A stretch of 64,000 nucleotides of DNA, taken from positions 61,052 through 125,051 of the forward strand of contig NZ_MDDC01000009.1 of the NCBI RefSeq assembly GCF_001875325.1, given 5' to 3'. Every line of letters begins with the position of its first letter. Within the stretch, counting starts at the first letter, position 1. The position numbers were made by a program, and so were the translations under genes. The notes beneath the pieces are model-generated. The model was given only the letters and a program-made list of their open reading frames with translations. It did not search any database and was not told the DNA's origin. The stretch comes from Neomoorella thermoacetica (GTDB lineage Bacteria > Bacillota > DSM-521 > Neomoorellales > Neomoorellaceae). Shown here piece by piece: positions 55,750-64,000 of this stretch.

Positions 55750-55784
55750 AAAGGCGACTGGCGCCTTTCCAGGCGCCAGTCGAT
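55750..55784 (-). terminator. Strong hairpin after tRNA-Ser(GCT)
   Basis: An 11-bp perfect stem CGACTGGCGCC/GGCGCCAGTCG with a 6-base loop. Only CCTTTCT follows, so it is a weak-tailed terminator or a processing hairpin. Confidence 0.5.
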
Positions 55785-55785
55785 T

Positions 55786-55881
55786 TGGCGGAGAGAGTGG
55801 GATTCGAACCCACGGTACAGGTTTTAGTCCTGTACAATCGCTTAGCAGGCGACCGCCTTCGACCTACTCGGCCATCTCTCC
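55786..55881 (-). tRNA. tRNA-Ser (anticodon GCT)
   Basis: Acceptor GGAGAGA/TCTCTCC, discriminator G, CCA encoded. Anticodon loop CTGCTAA. Long variable arm. Reads AGC and AGU; the T-box specifier at 63356-63358 is AGC. Confidence 0.96.
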
Positions 55882-55893
55882 ATGATTGCTTAC

Positions 55894-55984
55894 TGGCGGA
55901 GGGGGTGGGATTCGAACCCACGGTGCCCGTGAGAGCATCACTGGTTTTCAAGACCAGCTCCTTAAACCACTCGGACACCCCTCC
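55894..55984 (-). tRNA. tRNA-Ser (anticodon TGA)
   Basis: Acceptor GGAGGGG/CCCCTCC, discriminator G, CCA encoded. Anticodon arm CTGGT-CTTGAAA-ACCAG. Long variable arm. Reads UCA and probably other UCN. Confidence 0.96.
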
Positions 55985-55999
55985 AGGACTAGCAAAGAT

Positions 56000-56029
56000 A
56001 GTATAACATATGCTCCTGCCAGCTGTCAA
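56000..56029 (-). promoter_or_regulatory. Promoter of tRNA-Ser(TGA)-tRNA-Ser(GCT)
   Basis: TTGACA (56029-56024), 18 bases, TATACT (56005-56000), 15 bp before the tRNA 5' end. Confidence 0.75.
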
Positions 56030-56061
56030 AAGGTTTTCTCCGTAAACCCCCCGGCCGGCAT

Positions 56062-56101
56062 GAAAAGGGCAACTCCGGTTCCACGTAAAACCGGAGTTGC
56101 C
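56062..56101 (-). terminator. DoxX gene terminator
   Basis: A 13-bp perfect stem (56089-56101 with 56068-56080), then CTTTTC on the minus strand. Confidence 0.75.
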
Positions 56102-56116
56102 TGGGGCAAACTGTTA

Positions 56117-56629
56117 TTACTTTTGGGCCGGTACAGGCTTACTTAAAGCATCTTTTCTGTCCCGCCGCAGGTAGTGTAAAATCACCCGATCAAGGCCATA
56201 GTAATAGGCCGCGCTGCCGGCCAGGAGCAGGATAATGGCCAGGGTGTACAGGACAGGGTTGGTACTGGTGGTGCCGGCCAGCATATAATTGAAATTCATA
56301 AAGGCGGCAACAACCAGGGAGAAAACAGTTAGCACCCCCAGAATGAGGGCCAACCCCGTCAGGAATTCCCCTACAGCCACCAGCTTGGCAAACCAGGTGT
56401 GAGAACCGCTGTTTAACAATCCGCTGAGAAAAGCTTTATACCAGCTGTAATGAATAAGTCCGGGGGTACCTACGGCTTTGGTCCAGTATCCCTTGAGGGC
56501 TACACCGGTTTCCATCCACTTGGGGTCCGCCAGCTTGTGCAGGCCTGCCTGCAACCACTGCCAGCCCAGCCAGATCCGTACGACTGTCCAGAGGATACTC
56601 AGACGGCGGTCCCTTAACAAATTAAGCAT
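56117..56629 (-). CDS. DoxX-family membrane protein
   Basis: 170 aa from ATG 56629 after GGGGGGAGAGGG. Four hydrophobic segments; TVVRIWLGWQWLQAGLHKL is the typical DoxX first helix (cited near residue 15-33). VAVGEFLTGLALILG and MNFNYMLAGTTSTNP are also characteristic; related subunits belong to thiosulfate:quinone oxidoreductase or oxidative-stress complexes. Role here unknown. It is separated from the two-component genes by 120 bp. Confidence 0.85.
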   Translation of the reverse strand: MLNLLRDRRLSILWTVVRIWLGWQWLQAGLHKLADPKWMETGVALKGYWTKAVGTPGLIHYSWYKAFLSGLLNSGSHTWFAKLVAVGEFLTGLALILGVLTVFSLVVAAFMNFNYMLAGTTSTNPVLYTLAIILLLAGSAAYYYGLDRVILHYLRRDRKDALSKPVPAQK

Positions 56630-56749
56630 TCCCTCTCCCCCCTTGGATAGGCTTTGCACCTTTAATATACCTGCCGGAGGAGAAAGAGCCCATCGGTTCG
56701 GGAACCTATTTTCGCCCTAGATTCAATACCCTATACCCCGTCTTCGTAT

Positions 56750-57415
56750 CTAGATGGAATCCAGCTTGAGGATCCCGTTTTTAATGGCATATTTGACCAG
56801 ATCTACCCGGTCGTGGAGGCCCAGTTTTTGCATGATATTGGCCCGGTGGGCCTGGACGGTTTTAACGCTGATGACCAGGCGCCGGGCGATCTCGGCGTTG
56901 GTCAGGCCCTCGGCGGCCAGGCGCAGGACTTCTAACTCCCGCTCGGTAAGCTCCGGCCCTTCCGGCCGGGACGCCCTGGTGAAGGGTAGCCTTCCTTGCA
57001 GGCCCTCTATCACCCGCCGCGCTATCTGGGGGTCCAGGTAAGCCTCCCCCCTGGCCACCAGGCGGATGGCCGTTATCAGCTCCTCCACCCCGGCCCGTTT
57101 TAATACATAACCCCTGGCCCCCACCTCCAGGGCCCGGAAGACCAGCTCTTCGTCGTCATACATGCTGAGGATGACGACCTTGATTTCCGGTTTTTTCCCT
57201 GCCAGCTCCCTGGTGGCCTCGACGCCGTTCCGGCCCGCGCCCAGCTGGAGATCCATAACTACTACCTCCGGCCGGGACTCCTCTGCCATGGCCAGCACCC
57301 CGTCAGCCGAGCCAGTCTCACCCACTATTTCAATGTCCCCTTCTCGCTCCAGGAGGGCTCTGAGCCCTTCCCGTACCAGAGCATGATCATCAACCAGCGC
57401 TACGCGGATGGCCAT
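56750..57415 (-). CDS. NarL/FixJ-family response regulator
   Basis: 221 aa. Receiver with VALVDDHALVREGLRALLE and phospho-Asp in VVVMDLQLG. LuxR-type HTH (LTERELEVLRLAAEGLTNAE, SVKTVQAHRANIMQKLGL). Overlaps the kinase gene by 26 bp; GGGAGGGAAGGGG precedes the ATG. Confidence 0.94.
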   Translation of the reverse strand: MAIRVALVDDHALVREGLRALLEREGDIEIVGETGSADGVLAMAEESRPEVVVMDLQLGAGRNGVEATRELAGKKPEIKVVILSMYDDEELVFRALEVGARGYVLKRAGVEELITAIRLVARGEAYLDPQIARRVIEGLQGRLPFTRASRPEGPELTERELEVLRLAAEGLTNAEIARRLVISVKTVQAHRANIMQKLGLHDRVDLVKYAIKNGILKLDSI

Positions 57416-58850
57416 CCCCTTCCCTCCCGCCGCCGGTAGAGTAAGGCAACCAGAAGGTTACCGTTGTGCCCCGGCCGGGTGAACCTGCAATTTCCAGCCA
57501 GCCTCCGGCCAGGTTCGCCCTCTGCCGCAGGTTGATTAATCCCTGGCCGTGATCCGGCACCGTTGCCACCAGGCCGGTGCCGTTATCTTTAATTGTAACC
57601 TTAAAACCCTCCCCGCCCAGAACCACCTGGACCCGGACCCGGCTGGCCCGGGCATGGCGGCGGATATTGCTGCAGATCTCCGCCACCATATGGTAGAGGT
57701 GATCTCGCTGTTCGGTATCCAGGCCGGCTGCAATTTTTCCCTGTATTTGCCAGGTGATATCTAATCCTGTACCCCGGGCCAGGTTGGTCACCTGTTCTTT
57801 GATAATGGCCACCGGATCGGCCGGCAGTTCCCGGCCCAGGTGCAACCCGGCCAGGTATCCCCGCAGGTCGTTGATTATCCCTTCGGCCTGGCCGGTCAAG
57901 GCCTTTAACCTGCCGGCTGCTGCCGCCGGGTTGTAGGCGAGGAGGTTGCGGCTATGCTCCAGGCCCAGGGCCAGGCCGTAAATGGACTGGATAACCCCGT
58001 CGTGGAGATCCCGGCGAATCTTTTCCCTTTCCCGCCAGATCATCTCCCGCTCCCTGACTGCCTCCCGGTAATGCTGCTCCTCAGCGTCATAAACCTCCAG
58101 GAGGCGGAAGATAAAGTAGGCAACCAGGACGCTGCTGAGGATGCGCAGGACAGGGGCCGGCAGGCCAAGTGACATTAAAAGGCCCGTATTCAGGACGCTG
58201 GCCGGGAAGAAAGTCGCCGGCGGCACCAGCAGGCCCCCGGCAAAGGTATAGAGGAATAGAGCCACGGCGGAACCAGTCAGGCAAAACCTGAGGGAACGGC
58301 GCCGTAGCCGGGCCAGTTCCTCCTTCTGGGCCAGGACGGCCAGGGCGCTTAAGATCGACCCCGGTACTGCCAGTAAATAACGAGCCGTTATGTCCCCGGT
58401 AATAAGCCAGGGCCCCGTGGCTGCCCCGCCGCCGGGAAAGGTGAGTAAAAAAATCAGGCCCCAGGCCCCCAGGAAAACGGCCGGCAGGGTTCGAAGCCAG
58501 CCGGGCCAGTTCCTGGTATCGACCAGGAGGTTGAGGCCAAAGGCCAGGAGAAAAGTATAGGAAAGGGCTAGAAGTAAAGCATGGCCGCCGGTTAAAAGGG
58601 CTCCCCGCAGGGTTTGCCAGCCCTCGTCTACCATCCTGGCCGGTATGAAGATATAGCCCCATTCCGTGGCCCCGTGCAACAGGCCAAATACGGCCAGGGA
58701 GGGTAACCGCCGTCCCAGGCTGAGGTTGCTTCCCCACCTGGAGCGGATGAGGATGCCAAAACCCATCAGGAAGAACGACAGGCCGTAAATGAAGAAAAAC
58801 AGGGACCAGTACCAGTACTGGCCGGTCAGGGCGTGAAGGGCCGGGTCCAT
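57390..58850 (-). CDS. Membrane histidine kinase, HisKA_3 (NarX-like) type
   Basis: 486 aa from ATG 58850. Six or seven transmembrane helices fill residues 10-260. The HisKA_3 motif is EKIRRDLHDGVIQSIYGL with the phospho-His. HATPase: AEICSNIRRHARAS (N-box), IKDNGTGL (G1) and GHGQGLINLRQRA (G2). No extracellular sensor domain, so it senses in or at the membrane. It begins 4 bp after the serS stop, suggesting shared transcription. Confidence 0.92.
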   Translation of the reverse strand: MDPALHALTGQYWYWSLFFFIYGLSFFLMGFGILIRSRWGSNLSLGRRLPSLAVFGLLHGATEWGYIFIPARMVDEGWQTLRGALLTGGHALLLALSYTFLLAFGLNLLVDTRNWPGWLRTLPAVFLGAWGLIFLLTFPGGGAATGPWLITGDITARYLLAVPGSILSALAVLAQKEELARLRRRSLRFCLTGSAVALFLYTFAGGLLVPPATFFPASVLNTGLLMSLGLPAPVLRILSSVLVAYFIFRLLEVYDAEEQHYREAVREREMIWREREKIRRDLHDGVIQSIYGLALGLEHSRNLLAYNPAAAAGRLKALTGQAEGIINDLRGYLAGLHLGRELPADPVAIIKEQVTNLARGTGLDITWQIQGKIAAGLDTEQRDHLYHMVAEICSNIRRHARASRVRVQVVLGGEGFKVTIKDNGTGLVATVPDHGQGLINLRQRANLAGGWLEIAGSPGRGTTVTFWLPYSTGGGREGDGHPRSAG

Positions 58851-58854
58851 GGAG

Positions 58855-60186
<1,332 letters not shown>

Positions 60187-60228
60187 TTATGCCACTATTG
60201 CCGTTGGAGAGCAAATGTTCCTGCGGCC

Positions 60229-61806
60229 TTAAAGGGAGATTTGGCGCACGTCCAGGACGCCGTCCGCCTGGCGAATGGCGTCCAGGGCCGCGCGGGGGAC
60301 TTCGGAATCGACGCTTATGAGCATCACGGCCTGGCCGCCCCGCTCCTGCCGGCCTACCTGCATCCCCGCGATATTGACACCGTGGTCACCGATAGCCAGG
60401 GCCACCGGTCCAACAATCCTGGGCCGGTCCAGGTGCGATATCACCAGGAGATGGCCGGCCGGGATAGTGTCCACGCTGTAACCGTCCAGGTTTACCAGTC
60501 GTGGTTCCCCGTCCTGGTTGACGGTTCCAGCCAGGTGGTGGGCCTCCCGCCGGCCCTGGACCTGGACGCTAATCAGGTTAGCGAAATATTCCATTTCCGG
60601 GCTCTTCTTCTCCCCGATACGGATACCCCGTTTTTTGGCCACCAGGGGGGCGTTCACGTAATTAACGGCGTCAGCCAGGAGGGGACGGAAGAGCCCTTTT
60701 AAAAAGGAACTGGTCAGGGGGGCCAGGTCATAACCGGCCAGCTCGCCGTTAAAACAGATTTCCGCCGAGAGGATGGGGCTCTCCATCAGCTGGGAGAGGA
60801 AACTGCCCAGCTTCTCCGCCAGCTGTAGATAGGGATGGAGAACCTCCGCCAGGTGCCCCCTAACCACCGGTATATTGACGGCATTGAGCACCGGTTCACC
60901 CCGGAGGCAACGGATGACATCTCCGGCCACCTCCACCGCCACTGCCACCTGGGCCTCCCGGGTGGAAGCCCCCAGGTGAGGGGTAACGATGACATTTTCC
61001 AGTTCCAGCAGCGGGCTCCGCCCCGGGGGTTCTTCCTCAAAGACATCCAGGGCCGCCCCTGCCAGGTGACCCGCCTGCAGGGCCTCATAGAGGGCTCCTT
61101 CATCAATAATGCCCCCCCGGGCGACATTTAAAACCCGCGCTCCCTGTTTCATGAGCCCCAGCTTCTCCCGGTCCAGGAGGCGACGAGTGTCTTTAGTCAG
61201 GGGCAGGTGCAGGGTTACAAAATCGGCCCCGGCCAGGAGGGTTTCCAGGGGTACCAGTTCGACTTCCAGGCGGGCCGCCTGTTCCGGGTCTACATAGGGA
61301 TCAAAGGCCATAACCTTCATTTCCAGGCCGCGGGCGCGGCGGGCCACCTCCCGGCCAATCTTGCCCAGGCCGATAATTCCCAGGGTTTTTCCCCGCAGTT
61401 CCACGCCGACAAATTTCTTCTTTTCCCAGCGGCCCTGTTTCAGGACGGCGCTCGCCTGGGGGATATTGCGGGCCAGGGCCAGCATCATGGCTATGGTGTG
61501 TTCGGCGGCAGCAATGGTATTGCCCTCGGGGGCATTGACCACGACAATACCCCTTTCAGTGGCCGCCGCTACATCGATGTTGTCGGTGCCGACCCCGGCA
61601 CGGGCGATGATCTTTAACTTTTTGGCGGCGTTAATGGCTGCCGCCGTCACCCTCGTGCCGCTGCGGACGATCAGTGCTTCGCAGTCGCGAATAGCCTCTT
61701 TTAATTCTTCCTCCTCCATTTTACCGGAGGCCGTTACTTCCAGCCCGGCCTCCCTGAGGGCGGCCAGGCCCTGCTCGTCAACGCCGTCAAGAGCTAGAAC
61801 ACGCAT
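60229..61806 (-). CDS. serA: D-3-phosphoglycerate dehydrogenase, long form
   Basis: 525 aa. NAD site IIGLGKIGREVARRARG, substrate and catalytic residues in NVARGGIIDEGAL and VTPHLGASTREAQ, intervening ASB domain (about 320-450), and C-terminal ACT domain (LLVISHLDRPRIVGPVALAIG) for serine feedback. It starts serine synthesis. It follows the aminotransferase by about 97 bp and precedes serS. Confidence 0.96.
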   Translation of the reverse strand: MRVLALDGVDEQGLAALREAGLEVTASGKMEEEELKEAIRDCEALIVRSGTRVTAAAINAAKKLKIIARAGVGTDNIDVAAATERGIVVVNAPEGNTIAAAEHTIAMMLALARNIPQASAVLKQGRWEKKKFVGVELRGKTLGIIGLGKIGREVARRARGLEMKVMAFDPYVDPEQAARLEVELVPLETLLAGADFVTLHLPLTKDTRRLLDREKLGLMKQGARVLNVARGGIIDEGALYEALQAGHLAGAALDVFEEEPPGRSPLLELENVIVTPHLGASTREAQVAVAVEVAGDVIRCLRGEPVLNAVNIPVVRGHLAEVLHPYLQLAEKLGSFLSQLMESPILSAEICFNGELAGYDLAPLTSSFLKGLFRPLLADAVNYVNAPLVAKKRGIRIGEKKSPEMEYFANLISVQVQGRREAHHLAGTVNQDGEPRLVNLDGYSVDTIPAGHLLVISHLDRPRIVGPVALAIGDHGVNIAGMQVGRQERGGQAVMLISVDSEVPRAALDAIRQADGVLDVRQISL

Positions 61807-61903
61807 GAAAATTATCCCTTCCTCCGGATGAGTTATAACAGGAGTTCTTCAAAACATACTGGCACCGGGTACCCTGCCAGCCCTTGCTGGCCAGGTTCCC
61901 CGC

Positions 61904-63073
61904 TTATCCAGCCACGCTTTCACTTAAGATAGCGCTGGCTGCCGCCACTGCGGCACCCCTGGTCACCGGCACCCCGGCGTCAGCCAGGACAGCCTCCAGG
62001 GCAGCCAGTCCGGCCAGGATGTCGTTAAAGCTCACATACCCGAGGTGGCCGATGCGAAAGACCCGGTCTTTAACATCGCCCTGGCCCCCGGCCACGACCA
62101 CGCCAAACCTTTCTCGCAGGGGATTGATTATATCCGCCGGTTTCATCCCCTCCGGGACACAGACAGCCGTCACCGCCGGCGAGGCTATTGTATCGCCGGC
62201 CAGGAGCTTCAGGCCAAGGGCGCGCACCCCGGCCCGCACCATGTCCCGCATCAAAGCGTGGCGAGCATAGCTGCCGGCCAGGGTCTCGGCCTTTAGCAGC
62301 CGCAGGGATTCTTTTAAACCGTACAGCAAGGGAACGGCCGGGGTAAAGGGCGTCTGCCCCTTCAGGCCCGAGTTTCTCGCTTTTTTAATATCCAGGTAAA
62401 AACGCTGGTTGGAGCATTTCTCAGCCGCCTGCCAGGCGCGCTCGCCCACGGCCAGCATGGTTAATCCCGGGGGCAGCATAAAGGCTTTCTGGGAACCGGC
62501 GATGACAACATCGACATGCCAGGCGTCCATGGGCAAATCAGCCGCCGCCAGGCCGCTGATGCTGTCCACGATGAGCAGGGCCGGGTGATCCCCCCGGGCG
62601 CGGCTGATGGCCTGGATATCGTTTAAAACTCCTGTCGAGGTCTCGTTGTGCTGGACCAGGATGGCTTTAATCTCGTGCCCGGTGTCCGCTGCCAGGCGCT
62701 CCGCTATAACCTCCGGGTCGGCCGCCTGACCGTAGGGGAAGGCTAAGACCTCCACTTCCACGTTGAAGGCCCGGCAGATCTGGATGAAGCGCTCGCCAAA
62801 GGCGCCGATGGTCACGGCCAGCACCTTTTCACCGGGGGAAATGAGGTTGGCTACAGCAGCTTCCATGCCGCCTGTACCGGAAGCAGTTAAAATTACCACC
62901 TCAGCGCGGGTCTGGAAAACGTCCTTTAACCCTGAGGTAACTTCCTCCCACAGGGTTTTAAACTCAGGGCCGCGGTGGTTTATCGCCGGCCGTGCCATAG
63001 CCAGGGCCACCTGCGGCGGCACCGGCGTCGGTCCGGGCAAGAGCAGGATCTGCTTGTCAGTCACCAAAATCAA
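61904..63073 (-). CDS. Class V aminotransferase (serine/alanine-glyoxylate or phosphoserine type)
   Basis: 389 aa. LLPGPTPVPPQVALAMARP, ILTASGTGGMEAAVANLISPG, QHNETSTGVLNDI, IVDSISGLAA and the PLP lysine in VIAGSQKAFMLPPGL. It is of the serine-pyruvate/alanine-glyoxylate group. Beside serA under a serine T-box it probably supplies the transamination step of serine synthesis in place of classical SerC; that is an inference. Confidence 0.9.
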   Translation of the reverse strand: MILVTDKQILLLPGPTPVPPQVALAMARPAINHRGPEFKTLWEEVTSGLKDVFQTRAEVVILTASGTGGMEAAVANLISPGEKVLAVTIGAFGERFIQICRAFNVEVEVLAFPYGQAADPEVIAERLAADTGHEIKAILVQHNETSTGVLNDIQAISRARGDHPALLIVDSISGLAAADLPMDAWHVDVVIAGSQKAFMLPPGLTMLAVGERAWQAAEKCSNQRFYLDIKKARNSGLKGQTPFTPAVPLLYGLKESLRLLKAETLAGSYARHALMRDMVRAGVRALGLKLLAGDTIASPAVTAVCVPEGMKPADIINPLRERFGVVVAGGQGDVKDRVFRIGHLGYVSFNDILAGLAALEAVLADAGVPVTRGAAVAAASAILSESVAG

Positions 63074-63190
63074 CCTCCCAATGAATTAAATAATACTTTA
63101 TAAAATAAATATCTCTTCATCTATACAGAAAGCGGGTAACAGTAAATTTCTCCTCTTTTTCCACCCCCTTCCGGGCAGCAGCAGGCAGCA

Positions 63191-63459
63191 AAATAAAAAC
63201 TCTCGCCCCTAGTAAAAGGGACGAGAGTTTTACCCGCGGTGCCACCCTGCTTGGCCAGGTTATCGTGCCAAACCTGGCCCCCTCGACATGCGTAACGGAC
63301 ATGACCGCCCCGGCTTAATTCCTTTTACAGGATTTTTCGCCGGGTACTCTGGGGTGCTTCCCGACAGCCTCCGGGCTGGTTCCCACCAACCACCAGCTCT
63401 CTCGCCTACCGGAGTGGGCCGCCGGCACTCCCCTTCATCGCTTTGGCAAAGGTGATTTT
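63191..63459 (-). promoter_or_regulatory. Serine T-box riboswitch
   Basis: Stem I: GGGG/CCCC base (63433-63430 with 63354-63351), specifier loop with AGTG (63429-63426) opposite GAAGCA (63360-63355), then a 9-bp helix (63425-63417 with 63369-63361). The specifier is AGC, serine. The T-box sequence GGGTGGCACCGCGG lies at about 63247-63234; its TGGC bulge would pair with tRNA GCCA ends, and all four serine tRNAs here have discriminator G. The terminator stem ACTCTCG/CGAGAGT with a T-run lies at 63228-63191. It controls the aminotransferase, serA and probably serS. Confidence 0.92.
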
Positions 63460-63466
63460 GTAGGTT

Positions 63467-63495
63467 ATATTAGCATAACCAGTACGGGAACGCAA
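63467..63495 (-). promoter_or_regulatory. Promoter of the serine T-box unit
   Basis: TTGCGT (63495-63490), 17 bases, TAATAT (63472-63467), ending about 8 bp before the proposed leader start. Confidence 0.7.
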
Positions 63496-63571
63496 GACCC
63501 GGATCCCATATTTAACATGTTCTTAAAAAAGCTATAGGCCCAGGTATCACCTGCTAAGGATCCTGGATAAT

Positions 63572-63892
63572 TCAGGCTTTCCCGGGACGGCCGGCGATTA
63601 ACTTGACTATTTTCCCTGCCAGATTCTCCTCTCGCTCAATCAAGATACCGGCCTTCCTCACGTTGGTCACCGTCCGCCGGTTGATGTTGGACCCGATAAG
63701 ATACAGGACCAGGGGGTTGAGGGCATCCATGAGGGGGCCCAGGAGCCAGTGCTCGCTGCGGACGTGCTCCAGGAGGACGATCTTCCCCTCCGGCCGGCAG
63801 ACGCGGCATACTTCCTGTAATCCCCGGACCGGGTCGGGTACGGTGCAAAAAACACAGGTGGCTACTACTGTATCCCACATTCCGCACCTTTG
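63572..63892 (-). pseudogene. 5'-truncated class I SAM methyltransferase (UbiE/COQ5-like)
   Basis: The C-terminal half is well kept: MWDTVVATCVFCTVPDPVRGL, EGKIVLLEHVRSEH, LNPLVLYLIGSNINRRTV, cited as motifs. The first half, with SAM motif I (usually about 90-100 residues), is missing. The frame can be opened 10 codons further (63922) but those residues are unlike the family, and a stop lies just beyond. The truncation could also be a frameshift whose upstream part lies outside the window, though the 78 bases visible upstream show no homologous frame. Confidence 0.7.
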
Positions 63893-64000
63893 GATATAAT
63901 TACCAACGTTTTCTTGGGGCACTAAAAAATACTTCTACCCGCCACCGCGAGGTGGAAAAAGATATATTTCCTTACCGAAGCCGGCAAGTTCAAGAGCTCT

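Noticed and set aside
53436..55984. Integrated element at the tRNA cluster
   Set aside because: No integrase, no duplicated tRNA 3' ends and no direct-repeat attachment sites were found. The methylase alone is not enough.
63117..63302. 61-codon minus-strand frame in the serine leader
   Set aside because: It lies inside the T-box terminator region, has no ribosome site, and T-box units do not use leader peptides.

Overview
The window looks like chromosomal DNA of a Moorella-type thermophilic acetogen (Clostridia). Four things point that way: moderately high GC; a B. subtilis-like gene order near the origin; many sporulation genes (spoVT, yabG, bofA, pdaB-like, SleB-like, yabE-like); and strictly anaerobic ferredoxin/flavin enzymes (pyruvate:ferredoxin oxidoreductase, an EtfAB-FixCX set, a KorABCD-type 2-oxoacid oxidoreductase) together with a tungstate uptake operon. 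No transposase, phage gene, CRISPR array or rRNA was seen. The genus is an inference from gene content and order.

Layout. 1-14.1 kb (minus strand, reading toward base 1): ispE, a GntR regulator, a nucleotidyltransferase, glmU, prs, ctc, pth, a mini PrsW-like membrane protein, mfd, mscS, spoVT, mazG (cut by the window edge). A PRC-barrel gene and a ComFB-like gene are inserted on the plus strand. 14.6-18.8 kb: an orphan OmpR-type regulator, then modE-like / candidate Moco-Tuco riboswitch / tupABC. 18.9-24 kb (plus): a lipoprotein and nifJ. 24.1-30.1 kb (minus): yabG, veg behind two near-consensus promoters, etfB-etfA-fixC-fixX, and a GH18 hydrolase. 30.2-32 kb (plus): a glycosyltransferase and a LysM/SleB hydrolase. 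32.3-45.8 kb: the conserved pdaB-like, Orn/Lys/Arg decarboxylase, tmk, holB, ricT, yabA, rsmI, (abrB, plus), metG, tatD, two yabE-like genes, rsmA, ykuK series. 46-49.6 kb: a MinD-like ATPase and korABCD. 49.7-53.4 kb: dnaX, ybaB, recR, yaaL, bofA, with the SRP RNA upstream. 53.4-56 kb: six tRNA genes (all four serine isoacceptors plus Arg-CCT and Arg-ACG), with tadA and an orphan adenine methylase among them. 56.1-63.5 kb: a serine unit read from a T-box leader (aminotransferase, serA, serS, then a two-component system), and a DoxX protein. The window ends in a 5'-truncated methyltransferase.

How the parts fit. The T-box has an AGC specifier and a C in its tRNA-end bulge. These match the serine tRNAs encoded nearby, so uncharged tRNA-Ser probably raises serine synthesis and charging together. 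TadA lies beside tRNA-Arg(ACG), the tRNA it must modify. The tungstate operon appears to have two control layers, a ligand-domain-less ModE-like protein and a leader RNA, as expected where tungsten enzymes are central. Two genes (etfA and ricT) appear to lack any ATG/GTG/TTG start and have well-placed ribosome sites before CTG and ATC.
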